Below, piece after piece: positions 1 to 10,952 of a stretch of DNA of 64,000 nucleotides. This DNA is from Nissolia schottii (taxonomy: Eukaryota; Streptophyta; Magnoliopsida; Fabales; Fabaceae). Numbering within the stretch: position 1 is the stretch's first letter; each line of letters opens with the position of its first letter. The notes beneath the pieces are model-generated. The model did no database searches, was not told the origin of the DNA, and saw nothing but the letters and a program-made list of their open reading frames with translations. The stretch covers positions 65,202 to 129,201 of the forward strand of contig QANU01101648.1 in the NCBI GenBank assembly GCA_003254905.1, given 5' to 3'. A program made the translations under genes and the position numbers.

Positions 1-149
1 TCTTAGATCTGGAGGACTTTCTGATGGGGGCTGCAGCTGCAGGTTGGTGAGTAGGCTGTGTGATGGGACTAGGATAGGGAGGATTAGGTAGGGTTATTTA
101 AGAGGGGAGTGAATTGGGTATTTAAAAAATTATTCCAGTTTCGACAGAT

Positions 150-1000
150 ATTGCATTTTCATGCAATCAAAGTAATTATGCAGTGAAATATATCAATTAA
201 GGAGATAATTATAAGCTTGCTCAATTATGTATGTTGATTGAACAATAAGATCAGTAGAGCGACTTATAAATAAATATCAATAAATGTATGATATTACAAT
301 TCTCAATTACGCAAGACAATAATATAAGTTTGCAATAAATAAAGAGATAGAGTTATAGAGATTGCAAATAGTGATTTATTCTGGTTCAACCACCCTTGTG
401 ATCTACATCCAGTCCCCAAGCACCTTGCTCAAGATTTTTTCACTATCATCAAGCTTCTCACTTAGGTGCTTGACAAACCTTTATAAGAAATAGCACTCAT
501 CATACCTTGTGCTTGAGCCTCAAGTAATCTTCCTTAGGGATTCCACCCTAATCAATCTAGAGGGATACCTCACCCTCTTTACAATAGTATGAAATTCATG
601 AATTGGAAACTCTCAAAGAGTGGATAATACAAATTGAAGCCCTATAGGTGTATGTGTGAAAAACTCTCTTTTTGACTTAGAAAAATGACTCAATAAATGC
701 TCTTTATGATCTATAGAAGGATGGGAGGTTAGGAGTTAATGTTCTGCATTGAATCACTGAGTTTGATGGGTATTTATAGTGCTCCAAGTGATCCTAGCCG
801 TTGTGTATTTAATGCACAAGAAACAGTACAATAGAACTAGCCATTATTGTTTTCAGAGACTGAGTCATTCGAATGACTAAAGTGGATTCATTCGAATGAC
901 ATATGTAGTTGGCCGATAGGGCTCACTGGGGTTTATCTGGCAACTAGAGGCTCAGGGAAAAGTTTCTCGCCTTTACTAAATACCTTATTGACCTCTTAGT
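150..1000 (-). mobile_element. Ty1-copia-like LTR fragment
   Basis: Read on the minus strand, positions 360-430 contain a block of the type GGATGTAGATCAC followed by GGTTGAACCAGAATAAATC. This resembles the 'GGATGTAGG..GCCGAACCAC' block of many plant copia LTRs. Upstream of it on that strand, near 765-778, is a TATA-like CACTATAAATACC. I cannot see the second LTR, a primer binding site or target duplications, so this may be a solo LTR or a fragment. The boundaries are approximate and the family call is by resemblance. Confidence 0.4.
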
Positions 1001-2378
1001 AGCTTGAATAAGCCTGTCAAGGTATAATTTCGATAAAGTGAGAGGTGTTAAAGGAATTCATGAATGTTTCACGCTTCGGTGGGCTTTCGTTCCTAGGAAA
1101 CTGAGGCGTAAATTTTCGGATGCGTGGGCAACACTGAATAAAAAGGAAGGCAGGCAAATTGTGGTCTCATTTATTACGAGGACTATGGCCGTATATGTGT
1201 TCCTTTTAAATCTCTCGTTTTCGAGAGAAGTGGAGTTTGTCCACATGGTGTGGTGAAGAAGTGACGATGACACGTCACACGTGTGGGTACGTTACGTGAT
1301 TAGTCAAGGAAAAGAAGAGTTCTCGTGAGGATTTTCTTCAAAAGAAAGGAAGTGGCAGTGGCAGCAAGAAGGAGGGATGGATGGTGAATATATCGATGGA
1401 GTTGTGAATGTGTTGGTGAGACTTAGAGAATTAGTTTCTCTAGTGATCTTCACACCATTTCAACATAAAATGATGAATGAGAAATGAACAAGGTAGTGAC
1501 TTGGAGATGTCAGCAAAAGAAAGAAGGTTTTTCAAGAAACGACTTGGAAACCTCAAGAATTCTCAAAGGAAAGTTTAAGAGAATGTTTTCACTTCCATAT
1601 TACTTGGCCTTGAATGACCGTGTTTGGAGCTTGTAATTTGCAAGAAAACTGGAATGTATCTAAGGGAACTTGCAGAGGCAAATCCCCAAGTCGGGTCCTA
1701 TCTTTTCTCTCGATGGGTTTTGTTTTTATGGAGGTGGGAAAGAATTAATGCACGAATGGAAAGGAGAAAAGGGATCCTTCGAGTCCCTGAGTGAAAAGGC
1801 CTTAACTTTCCAAGTGAAATATGGAAAATTACTAGACAAAAGGCATGGTTACTCTTTAAAGGATGTGGTGACACACACATGGCCAAATGGCCAAGTCCCT
1901 TCGAGAGAAAGGTATTTTGAGACAGTGCTTAGAATAGCAGAAAAAGGTGGGGTGTTATACAGGTCATTTACTATACCACCCACACTTGAAACCCAATACC
2001 CATTTGTCGGAAAATCCATCATTGAATGTGTCGGAACTATGTTATAATCAAATAAGCCAAACGATGGCGTTTATAGCCCGTTGCATTAGAAGATTTTCCT
2101 TTTATTTATTTATTTATTTATTTTTCCAAAAAAGTAGTAAAGCTTGTCAACAGAAGCTGATTTAATGTTGCAGGACAGACCAAACATTCACCAAAGATAC
2201 CAAACAAAATGACACTAAAGTCAGCCACAAAAGAATGCAAAAATATATACTTGTGTGAAACTAATTTTGAACTTGCACCACACAAAACACAAACATAATT
2301 TGATTCATTTTAATTTCTCTTCCAATTTCCTGGATTCAATTAGATAGACATTCCAACTTTGTTTTGTACATCTGGCAG
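1001..2378. other. No recognised gene; possible intron of the SFT2 gene
   Basis: This stretch has no recognisable coding region. The longest open frame, about 1670-2047, has no ATG at its start, no domain I know and no splice-site support. The final 200 bases before 2378 are T-rich and end in a plausible CAG acceptor, so at least the right end is probably intron of the SFT2-type gene that follows. Confidence 0.4.
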
Positions 2379-3105
2379 CACAGCCTTTCTTCTTGGACCT
2401 GCACAACAATTCAACATGATGTTTGACCCTGTTCGTGTTTTCGCAACGGCCATATACCTTGGATGTGTGGTTATAGCGCTCATATGTGCTCTCTTGGTAA
2501 GTCTACTCCTTTGATTTCTATAAGCTCAATACATAGTTAGCTCGTCTCTCTTTAGTATGCTAATAACTAGAAATCTTTAATGCTCTCATGAGTTGCAAAA
2601 CTTCTAAAAATGCAATTAGTGAAAAGTCCTGAACAACTTTTGCAGCTTTTGTTTATTTGTGCAATCTAGTAATGCACTCTTACCAATTCTTATTGTTATT
2701 AATATAAATCTGCTACAGTCGAGCAAGCTGTCTGAACTTTATTTGAGAGAAAAGCCTTTCTTACTTAGAGAGAAAATTGAAATTCCTTGTTTTTTTTTTT
2801 ATTTTTATTTTTTGTAGATCCATAGCAAGTTGTTGACCATAATTGCTATCATAATTGAGATAGGAGCTCTTTTTTGGTAAGTTTACCTTAAACAGTACTT
2901 TTTCGGGTGACCAAATTTATCTTAAAATAATTTCCAGAAATGGAGAGCATTACGAAAAGAATAATTGTTGTGGCATTTTCATGTTCTACTTAGGTATAGA
3001 TCATTAACAGTTCCAAGTTGTTACAGGTACAGCCTGAGTTATATACCTTTTGCTCGAAGAATGGTTTCTGAGTTGATGATCCGTGTATGTGACACAGAGC
3101 TTTGA
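2379..3105 (+). CDS. SFT2-type vesicle transport protein, last three exons (partial)
   Basis: Three exons read in phase with no stops: 2379-2496, 2818-2876 and 3027-3105 (TGA), joined by GT-AG introns (donors GTAAGTC and GTAAGTT; acceptors TGTAG and TACAG). They encode the second half of an SFT2/Got1-like four-helix membrane protein. Diagnostic strings are TAFLLGPAQQFNMMFDPVR, IHSKLLTIIAII and YSLSYIPFARRMVSELM, with the family's conserved C-terminus VCDTEL. SFT2 proteins act in fusion of endosome-derived vesicles with the Golgi. The N-terminal exons (cytosolic tail and first membrane segments) are not visible upstream. Either they lie outside the window beyond a long transposon-loaded intron, or the copy is 5'-truncated. 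The intact splice sites and frame argue for a recently functional gene. Confidence 0.85.
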
Positions 3106-4020
3106 AAAGAAAAAAAAATGCAATCCTAGGATGTCTGATGCTGTCTCTAGCAGATTTGGTTGGTCGGCGTTTTAATTTATACACTAGTTCGTGATTCAGT
3201 TGGCATTACAGAATAAATAAAGTTCATAATTCACATATTATGAGAATTCATGCTCATGTTGCAATTCTTTTCGGTAGACTAGGATCTTCTCATTCTCATT
3301 CTTCTTAGACTGTGTTTAGATGGAGTGGTTTTTAGAGGGTAATGTATTTTTTTTTTAAGGATTTCAATCTTTTTAGAGGGTAATATATTGCAATCTTTTG
3401 TTTTTGTTTGGACATCAAATAAAAGGAATTTTAAATGTTTAAGTATTTTTATGAGGTATTTCTTAGATTTCAATTAAGTGGATTTCAAATTTAATCTATT
3501 TATAAGGAATTCGAAAATTCTCTCTTGGCTATACATATTGTCTTTTGACACTCATCTTTAAAGTCCACCATCATCATCGTCCACTACATCTTGCCGATCC
3601 TTGGTTGGCCCTGCATCTTGTCGGTTGTCAATTGGCTGCGCCGATCATTGTCAGCCTTCACTTGTAGCCGGTCGAATCCACCAAGTCATTGGTCCACCCT
3701 TGACGGTCGTTGGCCTGCCTCGCTTGATGTCGGTCTACCCTACTAATTGTCAAACGACATCGTTAGTTAGGAAGTTAAAATTTGAATTTAAAATCAATTA
3801 GGAAATAGAATCTCAAATTTAAAATCAAATAAGTTAAAATTCGAGTTAGATCTTATGAAAAATGATTTTGAATCAAATCTGTTTAAATTTGAGTTTGATA
3901 TTATCAAAACGAATTTGAATCAAATCTTATCAAATCATATTTATATTATCCAATAATATAAAATCAGAAAATATGAATTTTAAATATATTTCAAACTGAA
4001 TATGATTTTAAAATAAAATC
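3106..4020. other. AT-rich spacer, no gene seen
   Basis: Spacer of ordinary composition and then AT-rich sequence. The GC-richer patch at about 3560-3740 (GTCGGT/TTGGCC-rich) has open frames but no recognised domain. Confidence 0.5.
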
Positions 4021-4024
4021 AATT

Positions 4025-4058
<34 letters not shown>

Positions 4059-4060
4059 NT
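4021..4060. repeat. (AT)n microsatellite containing an N gap
   Basis: A run of AT dinucleotides broken by one N at 4059. The single N marks an unresolved join, so the repeat length here is not reliable. Confidence 0.9.
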
Positions 4061-4139
4061 CTTTAGATTATGGTTTATTTTTAAAAAAATTAAATAATAA
4101 AATTATATTAATAAATATGATGACATAAAATGTCATAAA

Positions 4140-4312
4140 AAGTAATGCTTGTCTAGTGAATAAGGCATTGATCTGAATGATAGAGGTCTTGGGTTCAAGT
4201 CTCATTGAAGGTAAAATGTAATAAACATATGAGTATTTGTGAATAAATAGGCTGGCAGGCCAGGCTGCAGGTCCTAACAGACGGCCTGTCCTATTCCCAC
4301 CCCTAGCCATGA
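4140..4312 (+). mobile_element. tRNA-derived SINE-like fragment
   Basis: TAGTGAATAAGG (about 4154) fits a polymerase III A box and GGTTCAAGTCTC (about 4191) fits a B box, at roughly tRNA spacing, followed by an A-rich stretch. The following GC-rich part, 4250-4310, ends in CCCACCCCTAG and looks like the end of a separate hAT-type MITE. No target duplications were found. Confidence 0.35.
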
Positions 4313-5562
4313 TTATCAATGCGGCGTCTTAGCACCCCCTCCTTGTATTTAAAGGGGTAGTTTCTGACATGCATCTTTTATTAATTGTTTTTTAACAATT
4401 TTTAAAATTAAATTCATTAAATTTTATTATTATTTTATAATATAATATGACATATTAATGTGTATATGATTTAATATAATAATTTAAATTATTTAAATAT
4501 AATATTTGTAAAAAAATTACATCATAAACTCAAATATAAATTTTTACACATTTTTTTAACAAATAAAAAATTTATAAAAATTATAAAAAAAGTGACATGA
4601 CCACAAATTTTGATCAATCTATTCATGATATGCCAAGACTTGGTAGTGGGTGGATGCACCCTGTAACTTGAAGAAAGAAAAAAGATTCGTTTCAATCTGA
4701 CATTATCTTTTGTTAATCAATTAAAAACGACAAATTGTCCTTTGTTATTCAATGAATAACAGCATGTGGCAAAAACATGGTAAAGATTGCGCGGATAGCA
4801 TAGCAATTTGTCGATTTTGTTATTGAGGATTAATTGCATGCGGTCTGAGAACAAAACGTGTCCTAACAAAACACTACACATGGAAAATTCTTATTAGAGA
4901 TCAATTGAATGGATAGAAAGCTCTAACCTACTTGCCCAAATTTAATATCAGATATGTTACAAATATACTAAATATTATACATTATACATACATTCTATAT
5001 TAAATATGTTTGGTCCCACTACGAATACACGATCCTCAATTCGCACTTAAACGTGTGTGCACGCGATTCGCAATTCACATACACAAGTCCGTAATATTTG
5101 TGCAAAGATACTAATAATATTTGTACATTGTCATATAAAGTTTGTGCACTCCAATCCAATATCATATTCTATAATATTACATAACTATACATTAAGTAAT
5201 ATGCATATATGTAAAATTTATGCATTAGAATGTATAACAGTGTGTGTACACATGAATGTGAACTAATTGTTATAAAGTTTATGCACACAGTCATATAAAG
5301 TTTGTGCACTCTAATCAAATATCATATTGTACAATATTACTTAACTATACATTAAGTAATATGCATATATGTAAAGTTTATGCATTAACATGGATAAAAG
5401 TATGTGTATACATGTATATGAACTAATTGCTATAAAGTTTGTCCACTAAAAATGTATAAAGATTGTGAACTTATTTATATTTGAGTAAAATCACAGTGTT
5501 GTACACAAGTACGTAATGTTTGTGCACTCAGTCATATAAAGTTTGTGCACTCCAACTAGATA
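4303..5562 (+). repeat. Dispersed repeat R1, copy 1
   Basis: About 1.25 kb shared with 16960-18015 and 18056-19740 in the same order. Markers are GATYATCAATGCGGCG, TATTTAAAGGGGTAG, GCGGATAGCATAGCAATTTG and CGCGATTCGCAATTCAC. Its right part contains an internal tandem duplication of about 155 bp (5134-5280 and 5291-5440) carrying AAAGTTTGTGCAC motifs. It is cut at about 5563, where the retroelement sequence begins. It has no protein-coding capacity that I recognise. Confidence 0.75.
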
Positions 5563-6886
5563 TTGTAACACCTCAGCCGAGACCCTCTACCGCAGACTCC
5601 AAAATCAGACCATCATACCTGAGCGGCTGGTGACTTTATCAGAAGATCAATTTTCCGAATTCCGCACTGAACTCCTCCGACGACATTGGGAAATTGTAGC
5701 AGAACCTCGCAAATATTACCACGCGGAGCTTGTGCGAGAATTCTACGCTAATGCATGCTCCTCCGCCGAGGCTTTAGCTGATCGATATTCAGTCGTACGA
5801 GGCAGACACGTGGCCTTCGATCGTGCCACGATTGATCTCTACTTGGGAGAGCCTGGTGATAATGCTGAGCCCTGCCAGTATCAACTACGGGCGGATGAGG
5901 ATGCCTTTGATGATGAGGACGTGAAAAGAACCTTAATTTTACCTGGCATTCCTCCTGGAGCAATTGGAAGCTACGTGAAAAGGTTCTGCATGCGACGTTT
6001 GGCGCTGATTTGGACCTCGTTCCTTCTCTGGAACGTATGTCCCAATCCTCACGTCTCGGATCTTCCGGCCTACAAGTACCGCCTGCTATGGACAATTCTT
6101 CAGGGGTATCATGTGGATGTCACCCAGCTGATGTCCTCCGCTATAGCTGAGGCTGTGGAGAAAAAGGCGACTACTATGGTTCTCCCAGCACTTATTACTG
6201 CTTTATGTACATTGGCAAGAGCTTATGGGTTAGAAGATACCCAGCCGGAGATTGAACTCAAGGAGTTCAATGCAGTGTATATTAACACACACTGCATTGA
6301 AAAGCCCTTAAATTTTGCACTGCAGAAGCTACACATCCAGCCGGCCCCACAGGACGAGCCGGTACCTGACAGGCCTGCTGCACCACAGCTACCGGTTTCT
6401 CCTCCACCCTCCGCCTCTCAGCAACACCCTGACCTTGCCTCTATCCATGAGCGATTGGATCTCATGCAGGCAGAGCTGGCCGATCAACGCCATCAGCTAC
6501 ATCTTCAGAGGCAGCAGCAGTATACTACCTACTCCACCCTCAACGGCCTTTATAGCTCTTTTTACAGCATTTTTGGGGGACAGCCAGGGTATACTGGGCC
6601 CACCCCCACTGGCTTTGCACAACAGTATCCGTGGCCAGAGGACCGGCCACAATCACAGGAGGGGGGAGCCACTCATGTAGGATCACACGCCACTCATGGA
6701 GGATCATGAGCCACTCATGGAGGGTCGCACGCCCAAGCCGGAGCTTTACATGCCCCAACATATCACACTGCCGTGGCATCAGGTGGCACTGTGATCCTAG
6801 AGACAGATGATATGGAGGTAGAGTCACAACGCAGAGGTGCAGGGGGAGCTTATTCTGGAGACACAATCCCTGAGGATTCGGAGTAG
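5563..6886 (+). pseudogene. Putative plant transposon protein (PF20167-like), broken
   Basis: A long frame (open to TGA at 6707-6709) encodes a protein resembling the 'putative plant transposon protein' domain common in legume retroelements. Features are VREFYANA near the start, a variable VVRGRHVAFDRATIDLYL segment, and a hydrophobic block with WTSFLLWNVCPNPH and YRLLWTILQGY. A Pro/Gln-rich tail follows with a coiled-coil-like stretch (LASIHERLDLMQAELADQ). No native ATG is visible, because the frame opens inside flanking R1 sequence and the element joins near 5563, so the N-terminus is lost. After TGA 6707 the same frame stays open to TAG at 6884-6886, and the stop falls inside an ATHGGS-type repeat. 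This suggests a nonsense lesion within an originally longer protein. It belongs with the 3' LTR downstream. Confidence 0.65.
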
Positions 6887-8260
6887 ATAGAGAGACGACA
6901 GCAAACTTCTTACTCAGTGACATTTTACCATTTTGTGTTGCTGCTGTTCTTTTATTTATTATCGCTCGTTATTAATCTTTTTGCTTTTTAGTTTAATTAC
7001 TTCAGTTTGTTTAGTTACTTTTTTTTTTGGTAAATATTTAGTTATTGCTCGTATATATGATATGGTAGTATATATGTTTTAGAATATGGGGATAAAAAGG
7101 ATTTGTTGCCTCAAACATAAGATAAGTTAGAAACTGGTTCAAACAAAAAATTTTGGAAGAAAGGGAAACATGAACAAATTAATTCATAAATGAAGTAGGT
7201 AAAATAAAATATGAACCAAGCATAGAAAGGATGAAAGAAACTTTAGGATTTTTATAACCTAAGAGATGCATAGTTGTTGTGAAAACTCTGGCATAATTTA
7301 ATATTGTTGATCAAGGACATAACCCTAAAACCAAGTGAGGGAGTGTGGACCAAACACTGTGAGAAGAGAGAGCATCACCACTAGTTATAAAGCTGGATTT
7401 GTTTGAGTTTCTGACATTTGTTCATTGCATGGATCAAGGCATTTATTGAGCTTTAGTTGACCTAAAACACTTAGCCTTATACACAAAACCTTGAATAGGG
7501 AAATCTTTTTGTTACCCCCTTGAGCCTTATAAAATTTCTTTCTTCACCTAAAAACAATAGAATCTGTGATTAAGAGCGCAAGTCATGGAGAGGAAAGGAA
7601 AAAATAAAGTTGGGGGGAGAAAGACATTATGGAGGTTTACATGCTCAAGAAGGAAGGCTAAGTGATCAAAAGGAGTTCGAAGGAAAAACAATAATGCTAA
7701 ATCAAGGGTGAAAAAGTTTATACAACAAAGTAGGAAAAGAAAAGCAAAGGAATAAGAAAGAGAAAAAGAGATACAGAGAAAGAAAAAAAAATTCCTCTAT
7801 GCTCTCTTGGCTCAAATTACTTTCTTATCCAGAAAAACCAAGTTTTCTTTGGAACCAGGCCACGTTACAACCGTTGAGAAGACCTTAGTGATCCCTGATT
7901 AACCATGCAATTGTTACAATGACTGAAACAAGTAACAAATCCAAGCTGATGTGATTCAATATGTGATGATGAGTGAAACACTTACCCTTATCTGCCATTC
8001 TTGCAGACTGAGTGCTTAATTGAGAAATGTCCTTGATTGAACAATAAAGGGTTGTGCTAGTTACATTCTTAAACAAACTTGCATCTTGTCTATTATACTT
8101 ATTCTTTTGTGAACATCATCTATCTTGCTTGGTGAAATATTTTTGAACCATAACTTCGTTTACCAAAGAAAAAAATTGTTCATGTTTAATCCCTTTCTCT
8201 GTTCAGAAAAATGCTTTGTAGAACCAATACCATTTGTTTGAGGGCAAACAAAAGTCTTAA
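6887..8260 (+). other. Noncoding 3' region of the retroelement
   Basis: A-rich sequence without a credible gene, lying between the transposon-protein frame and the polypurine tract. Its character (AAGxxAAAGAAAAAG runs and a short T-rich pause) is like the long noncoding 3' section of Athila/Tat-lineage gypsy elements. That placement is inference. Confidence 0.45.
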
Positions 8261-9884
8261 GTTGGGGGGAGTTGATAAGTGCCAAAATGTGATAAAATGC
8301 TAGAAGATAATTGGCACTTATCTATTCTTAATCAGTATAAAACACTTAAAATAATTCCAAATCAATACAAATTTTGTACAAATGAATCAAAAGGGCAGAT
8401 AATGGCTTTAATTGTTGTAATTATTGCAGGAAGACAATAAGAAATGAAAGGATAAGGAAGCCATGCAATTGTTACAATGAACACTGCAAGAGATAGAAGT
8501 GCAAAAAAGGGGAACTCGCTCAGCTAGACAAACACTATCGCCCAGTGACGAACACAAGTATCACTCAGCGATTAATCATTACTCGCTGAGCGATTGTACT
8601 CTTCCAAGCCACTTGCAGACGGCGCATTTATGAGGCCAGCTAAGAGTCAACCGTCACTGTTGACAAGCCGTCGCGAATCTGTCAGAAGATAAGCTACTTG
8701 CAAGCCATTAGAGAGATCGCTCAGCAATAATATATTGTTCGCTCAGCAAGTAATTATTACTCGCTGAGCGATCGTACCCTGCGCTGAGCGAATGTGCCAT
8801 TATGGGGCCTATAAATAGAGGGCTCCCCTGCAGCTTTGGAGACATCCCTGGACATCCATTCCACTTCCTCTATTCCACTACATTCACTCCATATTCTAGT
8901 TAAGATTAGGTTTAGAAAGGTAGCTAAGGTTTAGAAGAATTCCTATAAGGAATTGCTGCCAAAATTGCTACGGTTGGAGTCGTGGTGGACGTGTGGAGAC
9001 AAATCACCACCCCTCTTCAATCCATATTTGTTCTAAATCCTAGTAAGCTTGTATTTTAATTATGATTATGCATAGCTAAACTTTCTTGTGTTGGGATTTG
9101 ATGTGCTTTGTTTCTTAAATGTATCCGCTTTAATTTATGTTTATGATTCTATGAAAGTCTTATGATTTTAATGATTGATCTCGTGCTTAATGCTAGCTTT
9201 TGTTAGTACGTTGATTCTAAACTTGAGACTTGCCTGTATGGACGGAAGTTTTGCTTGTTAAGTTATAACCAAGTTAAGAACAATAGTGTTATCCTAAACT
9301 TGATTCTATGCTTAAAGATTGCGAACGGAAGTTACAATTGTTTGAGCTTGACCTAGATCAATTCATTTAGTTCTTAATTGCCTTAATTGGAACTCAAGAA
9401 CTAATCGCTTTAACACCCGCATTAATGCCAAGTTACTTTGTTAGGTATTGTGCAAGATATTTGACAAACTTAATAAAGGAACTTGTGAACTTACATGCTT
9501 GAGAAAAGATGACTAAGTTAAGAAATGGTGGCGATAAAATGAAAAGACTCATAGGTCATATTCATGATGTTAATGGTTGCATTTAGAAACATTGTCACTA
9601 AAAATCTCAACACCTTTCTCATCTTGCTTAACTAAAAACACCATTATTGTTTTATATTTCACTTTGTTTACAATTTGTTCATCCTTAATTTTAAACAACA
9701 AAAACCAACCGTTTTCTATAAGCTTAAAGTAACGTCAAGACAGTCGTTTTATAAACCATAATCCCTGAGGAGACGATTATACCCGACTATACTGCAATCG
9801 GATCCCTTGAGGATCTGAAAGCTGTAGAAAGGATATATTAAATAAATACGAGAGCAAACTCATTGCGAAGAAAAAGCTTCATCA
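8261..9884 (+). mobile_element. Polypurine tract and 3' LTR of a gypsy-type retrotransposon
   Basis: GTTGGGGGGAG at 8261-8271 is a textbook polypurine tract. It is followed at 8273 by TGATAAGTGCC, the start of an LTR of about 1.6 kb. Inside the LTR, CCTATAAATAGAGGG (TATA box at 8810-8817) is a promoter, with the transcript start expected some 25-30 bp beyond. Positions 8515-8800 carry repeated CTCGCTGAGCGAT / ATCGCTCAGC inverted motifs. The LTR appears to end near 9880-9884 (CA). No 5' LTR or pol is present in the window, so the element is 5'-truncated. Confidence 0.65.
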
Positions 9885-9899
9885 TATTATAATAATATA

Positions 9900-9925
9900 C
9901 ATTGTTGTTATTATTTTTATTTTTG

Positions 9926-9959
<34 letters not shown>

Positions 9960-10110
9960 GTGGTGGTGGTGGTGGTGCTAAGAAGAAGAAGAATAAAATT
10001 TATTATTACTATTATTATTATTGTAATAATAATATACATTATTGTTATTATTTTTATTTTCATTTTTTTTTATTATTATTATTATTATTACTACTACTTA
10101 AACCCTAAAC
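9900..10110. repeat. Trinucleotide microsatellite (TTA/TTG/GGT/AAG)
   Basis: TTA runs, then GGT, then AAG, then TTA again. The same order recurs at 10296-10500, so the unit was duplicated together with the telomere-like block beside it. Confidence 0.85.
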
Positions 10111-10905
10111 CCTAACCTACCCAAACCCTACACCTTAAACATAACACACTAACCCTTAAACCTTAACCCTAACCCTAGACCCTAACCCTAGCCCTAAACC
10201 CTAAACCTTAAACATAACACCCTAACCCTAAACCGCAAACCCTTAAACCTAAACTCTAACCCTTAAACCCTAAATTCTAACCCTTAAAATTTATTATTAT
10301 TACTATTGTTATTATTTTTATTTTCGTTATTATTATTATTAGTATTAGTATTAGTGGTGGTGGTGGTGGTGGGGGTAAGAAGAAGAAGAATAAAATTTAT
10401 TATTATTATCATTATTATAACATACATTATTGTTATTATTTTTATTATTATTCTTTTTATTATTATTATTATTTTTATTATGATTATTATTACTACTTAA
10501 ACTCTAACCCTTAAACCTAAACTCTAACCCATAAACCCTAAACCCATAACACACTAACCCTAAACCCTAACCCTTAAACCTAAACCCTAACCCTCAAATC
10601 CTAACCCTAATCCTAAACCCTAAACCCAAACCAATCCAAACCCTAATCCTTAAACCCTAAACCCTAACCCAAAACCATAACTCACCCAAACCCTAAACCT
10701 TAAACATAACACACTAACCCTAAACCCTAACCCTTAAACCTAAACCTTAACCCTTAAACCATAACCTTAACCTTAAACCCTAAACCCTAACCCACCCAAA
10801 CCCTAAAACATAACACAATAATCCTAAACCCTAAACCCTTAAACCTAAACCCTAACCCTAAACCCTAAACCCTTAAACTTAAACCCTAACCCTAAATCCT
10901 ATATC
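10097..10905 (+). repeat. Degenerate interstitial telomere-like repeats (CCCTAAA family)
   Basis: Two blocks, about 10097-10290 and 10497-10905, consist almost entirely of variants of CCCTAAA/CCCTAA/CCCTTAAA, the C-rich strand of the plant telomere. The phrase AACATAACACACTAACCC recurs at about 10140, 10210, 10545, 10705 and 10808 in slightly changed form. The array therefore also has a higher-order unit. The unit variation shows an old interstitial array, not a chromosome end. Confidence 0.85.
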
Positions 10906-10952
10906 TAAACCATGCGGTATATAAAATTTGATGTGGATCATTATTGTTACAG

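Noticed and set aside
1670..2047. 125-codon open frame
   Set aside because: It starts at TTG without a nearby ATG, has no recognised domain and no splice context, and lies in likely intron or repeat sequence.
3601..3801. GC-richer frame at 3.6 kb
   Set aside because: Short, no ATG-proximal context or domain. Repetitive GTCGGT/TTGGCC words suggest noncoding repeat.
4154..4203. Functional tRNA gene
   Set aside because: A- and B-box-like words are present, but no acceptor stem or cloverleaf can be formed. SINE-like at best.
5748..6095. Minus-strand frame opposite the transposon protein
   Set aside because: Shadow of the plus-strand coding region. Arg/His-rich and without a domain.
9902..10500. 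Plus-strand frames of Leu/Ile/Tyr runs
   Set aside because: Direct translation of TTA/TTG trinucleotide repeats.
10097..10905. True chromosome end
   Set aside because: The telomere-like units are highly degenerate and coding transposon sequence continues on both sides.
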